64,000 bases of DNA from Heloderma charlesbogerti (Eukaryota > Chordata > Lepidosauria > Squamata > Helodermatidae), in assembly GCA_026122225.1 (NCBI GenBank), contig JANEZZ010000404.1, positions 992,001-1,056,000 on the forward strand, given 5' to 3'. The position numbers and the translations under genes were made by a program. Every line of letters starts with the position of its first letter. The first letter of the stretch is position 1. The notes below the pieces were generated by a model. It worked only from the letters and a program-made list of their open reading frames with translations, did no database searches and was not told the DNA's origin. Of the stretch, positions 50,093-63,062 are shown piece after piece.

Positions 50093-52044
50093 TCAGCTAG
50101 TCAATCACATATCTGTGGAAATATCCCAAACTAGTTCACAAGAAAAGTTTGTTCTCTGATCTTCTTAAAAACCAACGAACAGCCCACTTCACCAAGATCC
50201 AGCCCACAACATAGCTGATAGAGATTTACTTTGAGTAGGGCATGTACCAGAAAAAGAAGGGGAAAGAAACAAGACACTGCCTCTCCACACACAAAAAGCT
50301 ATAGAGTTTTTGTATTCTTATTCTCTACTCACATACTTAATTCTCACACACTTCCACCCACAAATAAATTCAGGGCGGTTTCCCTCTCTGGACAGCAGAA
50401 CAGATAAACTCAGCCTTGTAAATAAGACCATGAAAGTCACTAGCCTGCAGAAAGTGTTATTTGCCTGCTGGCAGCTAGCGGAGGAGGGAGGGAGGGGGAG
50501 CCAGGGCTGGCATCAGTACCCGGCATTCTTGGGCAACTGCCAGGGCCCTGATGTATGCCTGAGGGCCCGCTTTCATTTTTTCCCCTAGCTGTTCCAGGTG
50601 GTTGGGTCTAACTACCATTTTAGTTTGCCACCATGCCCCCAGGACCATCCCTCTGGGGCATAGTGAGGAATTAAAATTGTGGACCCCAGCCCCCTGGCTT
50701 GCTGCTGCTGCCTGCCACTGCTACCTGGTAAGCCCACCAAGGCATGTTGACAGAGGAGGGGACCCATCAAAGAGCAGTTTGGCCAGCTCCCACTCAAACC
50801 TGGAGCCAGCCCTGTGGTGGGCTCCATCCCTCCAGCAGTAGCCCACTCTATTTCTACAATGACTGCGAAAGAGGGGGCCTCCATCCCCTGGCAGCCTGTT
50901 TTGTTTCTGTTTTGGACACAGAAGTGGGAGAGAGTGCTATGTCCCTTTTCTGCCAGCCTCGCTCACTCCCCTGCATGCAGTTCCTGTTCACCTACGGCTA
51001 CCAAGCCAGTACTTACATACAGGGCTGGACTAACGAAAGGCGTTAAAACCCACACCAAAAGGGGCCACACTAATTTTGAATGCAACAATAGCAAAATGCA
51101 AGCAAGCAAGCAACATATAAAATTAAAACCAGCTCAAGTGATTACTGTAGGGGGGTATGGCTCCTCTTGCCTTTGTGTGTCTCCCTGCCCTGGATTGTGG
51201 TGCATACAGAGGTGATACATAGTGTGCGTCTTCCTGGCCCACTCTGCTTGGGTCTTCCTCTGTATGAATGTGTTGGGGTTTGGAGGAAAAGTCCTAAGTC
51301 CCCAGCAAGTGGAGAGACAACCCAAGGAATTGAAGAGCAGAAGAAGTGGCAGAGTCCTTGTTTCGCCCTCTCCCTGCTTCCGCCCCTTCTCTTTCGAGGC
51401 TCCCTCTGTCTCCTCCATGCTGTCCAGTCCGTGCTCCATCCGTCCCCTTCTTCTGATCCTCCCCCGCAATCCTGCCTGTTCCTTCTTTCCTTCCAGCCTT
51501 CCTTCTACTTTCCCTCCTAGCCTTCTTTCCTCTGCCGCCCCAATTCTCACCGTCACCCAGTATTTTGACATCACCACCCCTAGAACTGTGCACCACTTCA
51601 TTTCATTTTGAATCTAATTTATGGAGGTAATGATGGTTGATGAATGGGGTAATTAATTGAAGGGGAATTTATAAAATTTTGAAGCAGGATCTGGATGGGA
51701 ATTGGGAAATTAACTGGGGGTGACCTCCTGAACGGCTCTTGGCTTGCTTTTGGGTTAGCATTCTGTCAAATTTTTGAAACTCCATCGTGGTACAAAGGTC
51801 GTCATTTTTAGGTGTGCGTGTATGTGATGGGGGGACTCATGAAAATCCCTATCGTTCACTCTCCTTTTCGTATTTTTTCCACACCACTGCAAATTAATTT
51901 TAATTGAAGAGGAGCTACTGATTTGGGACTATCTGGGGCAGGGTGCAAATTAATTGAATAATTTATTTTATTTGACGTGATTTGGATGAGAAATTAATTG
52001 GCTTTGGAGGTTTGCATCCTATGGGTCTGGGCCCTAAATCTTTT

Positions 52045-52122
52045 AACTATTACAAAATGTTCTGCCTATCAGTCCCCTGCCTGTAACAAAAGGCACCTTT
52101 TGCAGAACATTTTGTAATAGTT
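52045..52122. repeat. Perfect 21-bp inverted repeat (hairpin)
   Basis: Arms 52045-52065 and 52102-52122 (left arm starts AACTATTACAAAATG) are exact reverse complements with a 36-base loop, which itself has GCCT...AGGC pairing. Confidence 0.9.
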
Positions 52123-53454
52123 TTCGTTTTAAGAAGTGCAACATGATTGACAGTAATTACAGAGGGCTTCTCTGAGTTTAAAGCAGAGCAGAGACATGAA
52201 GAATACAGGAAGAGAATTTCAGGAGTGGAGAGCAGCCAAAAAGAATAACTCACTGTGTGCCCACATTGCACTCAAAGATGCATATCCCAAGAGACTGCAA
52301 TCGGACCTTGGTGAGGAAGTAGTTTCTAAGGAGGACAGGCTACTACAGCAGGTTCAAGCAAGGAAGACCACTTCTGTTAGACCTGCTTTTCCCTTGTGTG
52401 TTAGGATTAAACTGACCAAAGCCATATTCTGAGTGGCTTTACAAACCATCAGCCTTCAAGAAATACACTGTCAACTTCAAGTGAACACAACGGCCTGACT
52501 ACGCCCTGCTTTTCTGTTCCCTTGCCTACTATTTAAGCAGCCTCTCTGGCTTGCCAGCATCATATTTGGGATGGAACTGATGCCAGCTGGGATGCTTTCC
52601 CACACCCATGGCTGACTGGCAACATCCCTGTTTCAGTGTCCAAGCTTCTCATGGAAGGTTGCAACATTGGCCACTTGCTGTCCAGCATCAGCAGTGCCAT
52701 TTCCTGTGGCAGGAAGTTGTGTTCGCTCCCATACGCTGAAACTGAACCCAGCCAAATGTCCCGAATGTCCCCTCCCTGCGTGTTGTGTCCAGGCAAGAGG
52801 AGATGTGGACAAACAAGGCTCTCCTGCAACGCACTGGGGAAGGTGGAGCCCTATGTGGTTACTCCGGGCTGCTCCCCAAGTGGCATAGCCTGGATTATGA
52901 AGTGTAGCTAGATCTTCATTTAGACAGAGGGAGGACGGGGGGAGTGAAGGGGGCAGACCGTGGAGTAACGAGGACCCAGCCCGCCAGAATGCACAATCAT
53001 GGGCTCCAAGAGAGTGGCTTGCAAGAGACACGGGGTCACCACCAACTGTCAGCTTCTTCTGCGTAATCCCAGGTCCCTGGCTTCCATGATTCCATGTGCT
53101 CACATTGCAAAAGTGCTGAAATCGCTATTGGATGCAGAATTCTATGTTCCAAGAGCCTCTGCTTTCACCCCTTTTTCTTCTTTTTGTAAAAGCAAACTTT
53201 TGGCCTCTATAAGGCTTGAAAATGTGCAGGCAACACCAGAAGGGATTCAAGCAGGATCTACAGTGGTCAGAAGGTGGAGCGTCGGTGCCTTCCTTAAATC
53301 TTGAGCCCCACTCATAATTCACAGAAGCAGAGTAAGATCACGCAGAAGAATCAGAAGAGACTATTTGCACTGCTTGCCTGATTTATAGAGCTGTACTTGG
53401 TGCAGAAGCCGAATTGTGTTTTTAGCATGGAGGGTGGATGCCTCTGACAAGAAG

Positions 53455-53600
53455 CCATAGATTAGTGGTAGAGCACATGCTTTACATGTGTAGAAGGTCC
53501 CCAATTCATCCTCCATCATCCCCACTGAACAGGAGCCCTGGTAGCAGGGGTACTGCCTGAGACCTTGAAGAGCTTCTGCTGGTCAGAGCAGACTGTACAG
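53455..53600 (+). mobile_element. tRNA-Ala-derived SINE, decayed
   Basis: TTAGTGGTAGAGCACATGCT, then AGAAGGTCCCCAATTCATCC and TGAGACCTTGAAGAGCTTCT, GCTGGTCAGAGCAGACTG, the same order as in the tRNA-Ala SINE at 11190-11385. Confidence 0.78.
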
Positions 53601-54007
53601 TGGGTGCGTTTGGACCCAACAGGAAGACGGAATCATGGAGGATCCTGGCACACTATGAATGAGCCGCCCACTGGTGCACACAGCCCATTCACTCACGCTT
53701 GGCTCTTTCCTCCAGCAGAGACAGCTAAACTAAAAAAGGGGCCCATAATTATGCTCCACTGCCAGCCCTTAATTGCCAGGTTGTTGTGACGTTGTTGCTG
53801 TAGCTGTTTAACTTCAGCAGAGCAAGGGCCAGATGTGACTCGACAGAGAGAAAAGATCTTTTCCCATCTCAAGTACATTTTGGTGAGGAAGGCAAAGCTC
53901 ATCACGATGCACAGCAGTCATGGGTCTAAGACTGCTGGTCAAGCACTCTTGGATATATGAAGGACCCAGTCTGACCTCTGCAATGTCTCCTTTTCTCCAA
54001 ATTTCTA

Positions 54008-54230
54008 GAAGGTAACAGAGTCAGTCTATTGCAGCAGAAGCAACAAAGAGTCTTGTGGCACCTTAAATACAAATACATTTATTCTGGTATAAACCTCTGT
54101 GGAATATAATCCACTTCATCAGAATGAATGAATCAGGTGAACCTGATGAAATGGACTATACTCCACAAAAGCTTGTGTGGGAATAAATGTTAGACTTTAA
54201 GGTGCCACAAAACTCTTGGTTGTTGTTTTT
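54008..54230. mobile_element. MITE-like palindrome (family D), copy 2
   Basis: AGAGTCTTGTGGCACCTTAA at the left and TTTAAGGTGCCACAAAACTC at the right are opposed; CTGTGGAATATAATCCACTT and GACTATACTCCACAAAAGC form the centre. Confidence 0.8.
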
Positions 54231-57200
54231 CAGAAGAGGCTCCAGGCATGCCAATTCACTTATGTCTCAACTCTGTACATGATCCAAGGGGGAGTTTCAC
54301 CAGAGCAAGAAGAGAGTGGAATGTCAAGTAGATTAAGACTCTCTTGCATAAACATGGAATTGCTTAAAGAAAGGGCAGCCAACTCTGGCCTGAGGATCAG
54401 GAGACTGAGCTCATCACCTGAACTTGCACACTGGCTATGCCCAACTGCAGGAATATAGTCTTAAGAGAGCAAGTGCAAGCAAAGCTCTGCTTTTCCAGGG
54501 GTATTCTTCTTACAGAGGACTGCTACCAACCCCCAAACTCAAAGAGAGAGAGAAAGGAAGAGGGACAGCTAAACAACCACCCAACTCCTTTAAGAAATAA
54601 TGAGGCTTTTGTATTTTTAAGTTTTGAAAGTGGTACAGCTTTCTGCATCCAATGAATAATCCAGACCCAGTACTTCCTTCCTGAAAGTATGACTAGATTA
54701 GCCCATTTTTGCCCATCTTAAATGAGAGAGCGGGGGGCGGGGCGGGGGGAGAGCAAGTAGAGAAGCACTCCTGGGATTGGGGAAAATCTGCCATTTCATG
54801 TAGTCATGAAACCCCACTGGCCCTCCACTCAACCAGTCTCTGCTTTCGAGGTGGGGAGGAGGGAGCACACACGCACGCGTTGAGAGGAGGCCAGGAGGAA
54901 GCTTCTGAGTTGCTCTCTGTCATTCCAGCCCTGTGGCTGGGGGCAAAGAATAGAGATGATGCTCCTCCCAGCACAGAGGTGATCCCTCTTAGTCCAGGAG
55001 CCCCAGCTGCAGTCTACATGAGGGGTATCTATAGGCACTCAGCTGGTCTCTTATGGTGGCCAGGTAGGGAAGGTGGGTTTATTTAGGCAACTGATGTGCC
55101 ACAAACATCAGACAGAGGCATGTGTGAGCAGGCAGGCTAGTAAGTATTGTGAGCAGATTTTCAAGGATGGCCTACATGTCTGTGTTTCATTAGCCCTGGA
55201 ACTAGTTTTATTCCAAAACGTGCTACACTATATTTTGCCAAAACATTTCCAGGGCTAATTAAAAGCACACAGATAAGCCCCCCCCAAGACATAGCAAAAC
55301 ACGTACAACAACGCTCCATCTCCTCAATAAAACTAGGACTTATTGCGGCACTAAACCAACTTCTTTTCCTTTTGTCCAGCCTCCAGTTTTCTCTGACCTC
55401 GATCAAGTTGCTAACGAGCGAGTGCAGGATGAATCATTTCCTGCACATCGACCGCATGCTTCATCACAGGAGAGGCTCTCACAGACTTTCCCCAAGGGTC
55501 AAATGCACCTGATGGCAAAAAGACTTGCTCTTCACTCATCAAAACAACCCCCCAAGTTTCCACAAGAAGAGAAGAAGAGAAAGAGCTTATGCTTCTTGGG
55601 AGGAACAGACTGCTTTTGGGAGGGAAGAAAGGTGAAAAGGACAGCAAAGAGACAACTGAGTTAGTTTTATAGCTCTGACTTCCTTAATGATGACTCAACA
55701 TCCATAGAGAAAGAAAACCCAGTTCCATAAACAGATACAGAATGCATGCCAAACAGTGTGGGAAGGATAAAGGGCTTGATAAGGCATTTGAAAAGTTAAT
55801 TGTTGCACAACACATAGATATCAAAGATTACTTGCAAACCTTAGTAGTTCCATTTTTCTAGAAATGCAGGATTTTTAAAAGCAATCTTAGTTTCAACACC
55901 ACGTGTCTAAAAATTAACACAGAAGTACCTGGGCCACTCTGCTTCTTTCAAAGCACAGGTCAGAAGCACTGTGGTCAAGTCATGGGCAAAACCAGACAGG
56001 AGAATTTAGGTAAAAAAAAGCCAAAAGGCACCCACCTCCTTCCGCACAGACCCAGACTAGATGTTATGTTTATCACATGATTGTGTCTCCCAGACTATTT
56101 AGATTTCATTCACTCCTCATTTTAAGTAAACCGACCCGATCCACACTTGCCAGACTAAAATGCAGACTGGAATGTAGCTATCCTTTGATTTTGCACTTCT
56201 CCAAAAGTTGTAATGCAGTTCTTGGCTCAAAATGCATGCAAAAATCCATATTTTAGGATAAAAGACATACAAAAATAACGCAAATTGTCTGTATGCTGGC
56301 TGATGGATGACGGGGGTTTAGTCCAACATATGTGGAGGGCACACAGTTGGGGAAGGCTGCTTTTCATCACTGCACTGATAAGATTAGCATCAAGAGTCTG
56401 CTAGGTACTTCTAACACTAGGAGAACTGGACATATTATTTGTAAACTAAGTAATCCTTAGAGCAAAGATTTCATAATCCACATTGCAGTATCCAAATGAC
56501 ATCACACACACAGACATGAGGAGGAAGAAACACACAGCCAGGATTTAGCTTATCAGATCCAATTTTTGAAAAGAGAGAACATTCTTCCAGAAGGGACCAC
56601 TACTGGCATAAGGAACAGCTTCTCAATAGGATACAAAGACACCAAATGAAAACGCCAAGTTCTCCATAAAAAATCCCAGTATCACAGCAACGGACATCTA
56701 CTGCATTAGTACAAATACCAGAGGACTCTTTAAACAGAATGTTGTTGCTTATTAAACAAACAAAATGGGGAGGGGAAGGGATACACACTGGATTAAATTT
56801 TGCAAGATGCAATGGAAAGAGCCACAGCAAATCTACCCACAAGTAGCCCTCTTCCCAATCTTCAGCAATTCCTCCATGGCATTTATTAGCATCTCCTCAA
56901 ACACAGGGACAAGTACAAAGTCATCCATCCGTCCTACCAATAGCCTTTGTGGAATGTAACCATTGCTTTTCCCAAAAGAGAGAGTGCACCTATAATTTTA
57001 GTATAACGGAAGCCTGACCATGCAGCAGAATTAGATGGCAGAGAGGCCACTTGAGACAGCAGATGGGCAATAATGTTTCTTGAAAACTCCCTGCCATTAA
57101 AAAGCTCCAACTGGCAGAAAACCAGCACTTCAGGAAGAAGTGCTAGTTTCTTATTTGTGGGGATTAAAATTTTGGGAGGGGTAACGTAAGGATGCATTCC

Positions 57201-57480
57201 CCCCCCCCCCATCCGTAGCCTGAAGTGGTACAGTTAATTCTATCTCCTTTCAATGCATGAGTAGACCAGAAAAGGCATGCTCATCTCTAACATCTTCAAC
57301 TTCGGAAGAATAGTTATGTGCACCTACATCACTGGATTACTGTAGGCTTGATGAGCGGCAGCTGAATGCTGTGAAGCAGTGCCCTGGAGGCAATCTCAGG
57401 CAGTAGTAAAGGGTACTCTTCCTGTGGTGACAGATCTGTGGCGGCCCGTTCACACATGCACTTCATCATTTGATGCTGCA

Positions 57481-57563
57481 GTCATCAGGTGACACAAATG
57501 CATGTGTAAACCAGTCCAGAGATTTCAACATGATGCAGTTTCAAATGTAGCTTTCATTCACTA
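57481..57563 (+). repeat. 83-bp perfect inverted repeat, left arm
   Basis: Begins GTCATCAGGTGACACAAATG and ends TTTCATTCACTA. It is the exact reverse complement of 58431-58513. The left arm starts at the centre of a small palindromic repeat (about 57445-57520, arms GTTCACACATGCACTTC / CACAAATGCATGTGTAAAC). Confidence 0.95.
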
Positions 57564-58430
57564 TGCTAGGCCAGAGACCAGACTGTGTTTTTCTGTATTA
57601 CACCAAATATAGTGGGAAGCAAGAAGTGGACATGCACAACTGTTGTTTGGGAGCGGTGATGGAGTAAAGGCAAATACAACTCTTCTTCCAAACCCCACAT
57701 TTTCCCGTGACTAAGGGCTTTGCTTTGCACACCCACTCGGCCCTCTGAAAGAAACACACACACACCTCAGCTAAACCAACTGGCTTGCCCATATGGACAG
57801 CCAATCACACCCCCTCACCACAGCAGTAAGTCTGTGTACTGAGAGTCAGCACCACTGAATGTCTGCTTCGTGAGAAAAATCATACAAATTCTCTCTCTTT
57901 TTTAAAAATCACAAAACTAAAACAAAAACACACAATGTGTTCCAGAAACAGTCCAAAGCTCTTGCTGTTATTTTCTTTATTCAAATGCCCTAACTTCTGC
58001 TATTCGCAGACCATTCTGTTCTTGGCTTTGCAGTGGGGTTTGTTTCAAGCTCATCAGGCATTTTATCCCCTCTTCATACAGCACCAAGGACGCTACTGGC
58101 AAACAGTTCAATTAACCAGCCACTGAGCAGCAATTAGAGATGAGCGCTTTACATGCACCCCTTCCAGCATGTAGAAAGATAAAATGGTTTCGGTTTAGAA
58201 TTGGCACTGTATGCTACAAAACAACATAGCCAAATCAAGCACCTGTCAACTCTCCAGCTCTCCACAAAACCAGTGTTGCTAGTGTTAAGTGACATGGCTA
58301 TAAAGGCGAACAAGTCTATCAAAGGTAGGAGCCTACATATATTTACATTAGACATTCATGCCTTCAGAGAAAGGAACAGCCAACTTCTATAACACTTTTT
58401 GGCTAGCCTTTTTGGCCACCTGGAGCCAAC

Positions 58431-58513
58431 TAGTGAATGAAAGCTACATTTGAAACTGCATCATGTTGAAATCTCTGGACTGGTTTACACATGCATTTGT
58501 GTCACCTGATGAC
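58431..58513 (-). repeat. 83-bp perfect inverted repeat, right arm
   Basis: Begins TAGTGAATGAAAGC and ends GTGTCACCTGATGAC, where L2-like sequence (GAGGGAGAGGGCC) begins immediately. No mismatch to the left arm by eye; the spacer is 867 bases. Confidence 0.95.
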
Positions 58514-58800
58514 GAGGGAGAGGGCCTTTTCTGTGGTGGCCCCCACTCTGTGGAACTCCCTCCCTAGGGAACTCCGCCATGCCCCTTCTTTAATGAGCTT
58601 CTGCCATGCATTAAAAACGTGGTTGTTCAGGCAGGCATTTGGGGTGGGTTAGGGTATTTTAGAAAATGTCTTTATTGTAGAATTTTATTGTTTAAACTGT
58701 TTTATTATATGCTTTGTACATCGCCCAGAGTGGTTGGGTGATCAGCCAGATGGGCGATTAATAAATTTAATAAATGAATGAATGAAAAACTAGGCAATAA
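58511..58800 (+). mobile_element. L2-like LINE 3' end
   Basis: GACGAGGGAGAGGGCC through TGTGGAACTCCCTCCC to the tail CGCCCAGAGTGGTTGGGTGA, ATTAATAAATTTAATAAATG, the usual reptilian L2 terminus. Confidence 0.82.
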
Positions 58801-59439
58801 GATTAGTACCAGTTTCATGAAGTGTGTAGATTTACTGAATAAATCTTCTGGAACTGGAGCATACCTGAGGCAAGATAAGATGTGGACAATACCTGTTCCT
58901 GATGGCTCAACATAGGACAGAATATGCCCAAATGGACTGGTACAGGCAGACCCTACAGCCTGAACATGCTAAGCTGAAATAGATCACTCTCTGTCTTTGC
59001 TGGCACAAGTTCCATACTCAGTGGTATCACCGGAGCCTTGGATGCTGTTCATTCCATCGCAGCCCCAAGCACGAGTGTTGAGATTGGACATCATTCCTAA
59101 GATTTCTCTTTCTAAACTCAGTAATTAGGATGCAAGTTGAAAAGAGACAGCTACCTGCAAAAGTGCATTTTTATGATCAATTGCCAAAGTCAGCATAAAC
59201 TTCCACATTTTTCATCGCTTCCATCACAATGTTCATTGTGCTCTAATGGCTAAAGAAAAGATTATATTAGTTGGCTTAGCAGTTTCTCTCAACATTGGCT
59301 GAATAGACTTCATCCTTATTTTTCAGAACAAAGTACTAAATTATATTTCTATTAACATTATGATGTTTCGCTGAAGAATGTTGCACTGGCACTGCACTAC
59401 TAGCTTCAACTCAGACATCAGCAAAAATTCTTATATGAA

Positions 59440-59477
59440 GCAGAAAGAAAGAAGGAAAGAGAGAGAGAGAGAGAAGA
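59440..59477. repeat. GAAA/GA-rich simple repeat
   Basis: AGAAAGAAAGAAGGAAAG followed by a GA run. Confidence 0.9.
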
Positions 59478-59614
59478 CCGACCTAATGCTTACCTAATAT
59501 ACTGTTACTAAGTTTTCTGTCATCCTACTAAAAGTGTAAGAACCATAACTGCAGATAAAGTGCATGGCTGTGGGTCATGCAGCACATCTCAGTTCATTTG
59601 TTACATGTTCCAAA

Positions 59615-60170
59615 TAACTTGAATGAGTTCAAATCTCCAGGGCCAGATGAACTGCAGCCTAGAGTAATAAAGGAACTGGCAGAAGAACTCTCAGAACCAC
59701 CATCTATTATCTTTGAGAAATCCTGGAGGATGGGTGAAGTGCCAGATGACTGGAGGAGGGCTAATGTTGTTCCTATCTTCAAAAAGGGTAAAAAGGAGGA
59801 ACCTGGGAACTACAGACCAGTCAGTCTGACATCAATCAATTCCTGGGAAAATTCTGGAGCAGATGATAAAGCAGTCCATCTGTAGGCACCTTGAAAACAA
59901 TGCAGAGATTACTCAAAGCCAACATGGATACTCAAAGCCAACATGGGCATGTTTAGCCTTGAGAAGAGAAAGTGTTTAGCCTTGAGAAAAGAAAGGGGAG
60001 ATATGATAGCGCTCTTCAAGTACTTGAAAAGTTGTCACAGAGAGGAAGGCCAGGATCTCTTTTCGATCAACCCAGAATGCAGGTCACGGAATAATGGGCT
60101 CAAGTTACAGGAAGCCAGATTCTGGCTGAGCATCAGGAAAAACCTCCTGACTGTTCAAACTCCCGGAAAA
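59615..60170 (+). mobile_element. CR1 LINE with internal deletion
   Basis: LNEFKSPGPDELQPRVIKEL through PDDWRRANVVPIFKKGKK and NYRPVSLTS runs to about 59935. It then jumps directly to the CR1 3' region (MFSLEKR... MIALFKYLKSCHREEGQDLF). Compared with the copy at 34896-36683, about 0.7 kb is missing. Short direct duplications mark the junction (59911-59947 and 59951-59993). Confidence 0.9.
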
Positions 60171-60296
60171 AAACTTTCTCCAAAGATCTTAATTACCAAT
60201 CACAATGGAATTAAAAACACACAACTTCCAGTACTCTGCACTCCCAAGTCGCAAAAATGCTGTGCCATGCAGCTCATATAACTAAAATAGTGTATC

Positions 60297-60480
60297 TGAA
60301 GCTGTCTTATAGTCAACCTATCTAGCCCAGTACTAGACTGGCTGGAGAGAGTATTAGAATATTAAAGAGCCAGCAGATAGAGGTCTTTTCACAGCTCTGC
60401 TAGCTTTTAACTAGAGATGGATAGGGCTGAACCCAGAAACTTCTGCATGCAAAGAAGCATGTACGCTATCACCACCACTA
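60297..60480 (-). mobile_element. tRNA-Ala-derived SINE, decayed (reverse)
   Basis: The + strand shows AACCTATCTAGCCCAGTACT and AACCCAGAAACTTCTGCATG, matching the reverse SINE at 11190-11385. Confidence 0.72.
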
Positions 60481-60484
60481 CTGA

Positions 60485-61209
60485 ACATGGACCTTTATCC
60501 TACGAGTGTGTGCCTTTGTCTTCCCATAACTTCAAGCACCATAAAAATAAAGATGATTTTAAAAACCTGTAATTCAAAGCAACTTTTCTTTAATGGCTCT
60601 AATTTAAAACCCCTTAAAAGATTAATTGGGGCTCTTATCAAACATTATTTTTTTTTATAACAGCAAAACAGTATTGTGTCTTTTTAACTATAGTGGGAAT
60701 CGTTTTTAAATTCTTTTTCCTCCAGCTGCCAGGGACAATTTTATCGGTCAACAGAGGCCCAGTGCAAGACACATTCTAAGTTTAAAGACATTTCCAGAGC
60801 TCCAGGTCTGAGGTAGTGATTTTTGCAAAAGGGCAACGAACAAGTGCCTGTTGTGATGATGTCCTTAGAATCAGCAATGGTTGCTCAACCACAAAAAATA
60901 AAATGCTCAAGAATTGTTAGATTTCAGAGCCGATTTGTCTCTTCTATAAATGACACATTACTCTTCTGAGACAGGACTTTCATTGTTTAGGGAATCTGAC
61001 GTTGGACAAATACTGAGCAATTAAACTGAACCTTAAGGCCAACATTTTGATTTCCACTTTTCCCTGCTGTGAATAAATCAATATAATGCAAGCAAGATTA
61101 ATTTGGTTTTGGGATAAGCTTCCTTCTTACTAATATCCTTACTGATAAGCTAACCCACTGAAAATGACTGCCAGTACATTCAGAGCAAACTAAAAGAAGG
61201 ATTGTGTTG
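60485..61209. other. SMAD3 intron 1 interval, nothing recognised
   Basis: AT-rich with no exon, RNA gene or repeat family seen. Confidence 0.5.
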
Positions 61210-61506
61210 TGCAAAATAATTAGCTTGGAATTCCCTGCCACAAGATGTGGACGATGGTGTTAGTTCTGATGGGCTAAAAAAGGGATTAGACAAATGCATG
61301 GAGGGTAAACACCCCACTCCCATGTACAGAAGCACCATACCTCAGAATATATCAAATGCTGGGGGTAAGCAACTTGGGAAGGGGCCACAACTTTCATGTT
61401 CCGCTTGAGGGCTTCCACAGGTATCTGGCTGAATGCTACTGGAAACCAAATGCTGGACTAGATGTAACCTTGGTCTGATTCAACAAGGCAGTTCTTATGT
61501 TCTTAT
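61210..61506 (+). mobile_element. CR1-like LINE 3' tail (second subfamily)
   Basis: GGAATTCCCTGCCACAAGAT then AAAAAAGGGATTAGACAAAT, GCTGGACTAGATGTAACCTT, and the terminus TTCTTATGTTCTTA. It is the opposite-strand counterpart of 42806-43215. Confidence 0.7.
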
Positions 61507-63062
61507 CAGACACTGAGAACGTTCCCAGGAATTCTCCCTGAAAGGAGTCAACATTCAGTCAACAGACAGATATAGTTTCCTTCCTCCACTACTCTACCAC
61601 CCCCATCCCTCATTGACAACATGGAGGAAGCTTTCTCCAGCACTTCTAAGGCTTGACGAAGTACTCTGGAATAGTTTCCGAGGTTATAATATCAGGCAAT
61701 GCTCCCTGGTCCATGCCTTTGTGGCTCAGGAAACTTCACTGTGGTTTCCCAAGTGTTATGCTTGCATAGGAGGCTCGGAGGGAAATGAGATCACCAGCCC
61801 TTTTTACTTGACCAACTGAGTAGAAACAGCTGCTGTCAGGCACGCTATTTTTTTTCTTTTGTGCACGCTTTAACGTTCAGTAGCACCTTAAAGCTCCAGG
61901 ACCTACTACAATGTTTACTAAAGTCATGTAAATAGATTCCAGTGTAACAGTACTTCCAGACGGAGGGCTCCTAGTACTATCAATCAGAAGGCCTTGTGCA
62001 GCTACTCTGCCTTTTCTTATTGGATTCTCTGCCGACAGAAAAAAGACAGAAGAAGTGATGGGAAAACACAGGAGGACTGTGAGTGGACAACGCCATCGTT
62101 TTGATGCCCTGTAAAATTCCATGAATGAGGCAGGGTAATGGCATGATAAAAACCTTATCTGGAAGCACCCTAAACCTCCAAACCGTGATATACATTCATC
62201 CCAAGTACAGCCAATAGAACACAAGCTGACTTTAATCAGACACAACTATTTGTTTTTCAATTTCTGGCCACAGTATGATGGCAGTTTTGGTTTTCACCTC
62301 ATTGTTCAGCAAAAAGAAGAAAGATATAGCCTGACCAACTGACCAGACATCACTGACTCTGGAGCATCTGGACCACATCTGACCCTAAATCAATTTCATC
62401 CAACAAAGAGGGCCTTAGTGGAGTAGCAGAGCACATGGTTTGCAAGCAGAAACTCCCAGATTTTTTCCTTGGGCTGCCTTTCTCTCCCATCTTTTAATCA
62501 TGTCCCATGCTAAGTTGCCAAGATGAAAATCTAGGCAGGTCCCAATCTTACAGATACTGAAAGACTATAAAGGACAGTTTTCTTCCAGGTAAGACATGCG
62601 ACAACAGTAGGATACAACAAGCCATTTAAATTCTGCTGCTTATAGGCGGGGGGCTGAGAGAGAAAAGCTTGTCCAATCTCTGAGGAGGCAGAAATAGGGG
62701 TTCCAGTCTCCAGCCAACAAAAGAAGAATTTCCCACAGCCATGTGGGCTGGACCATCTGGCCATCTATACACATTCCTAACACCTTGACGGGAGCAGTTT
62801 GACAGATAGAAAGGAAGGGACTCTCCCACTCTCTCTTTCTCTGAGAAAACTCTCTATGCAGGGTTTCTGGGGCCATATATGCTGTCTAGGCAACATGCCA
62901 GCTAGCTTCTCATGGCACCACAAAGGCAACAATCTCAATGCAGCTAAAGAGCCAACATTTGGAGTTAGTAAATAAGGTTTTTTTAATACCTTAAAAGAGA
63001 GCTTTTCTCCATACTGACATGTTTGGAATCCAGAACCATTCTTTGCAGGAGAGAGAGAAATC

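Noticed and set aside
51134..51611. Overlapping ORFs of 100-155 residues on both strands in SMAD3 intron 1
   Set aside because: Low-complexity pyrimidine/purine-rich sequence keeps frames open on both strands; no domain or homology recognised.
52196..52432. A 78-residue + strand ORF after the hairpin
   Set aside because: No recognisable family, no splice context and length within chance expectation.
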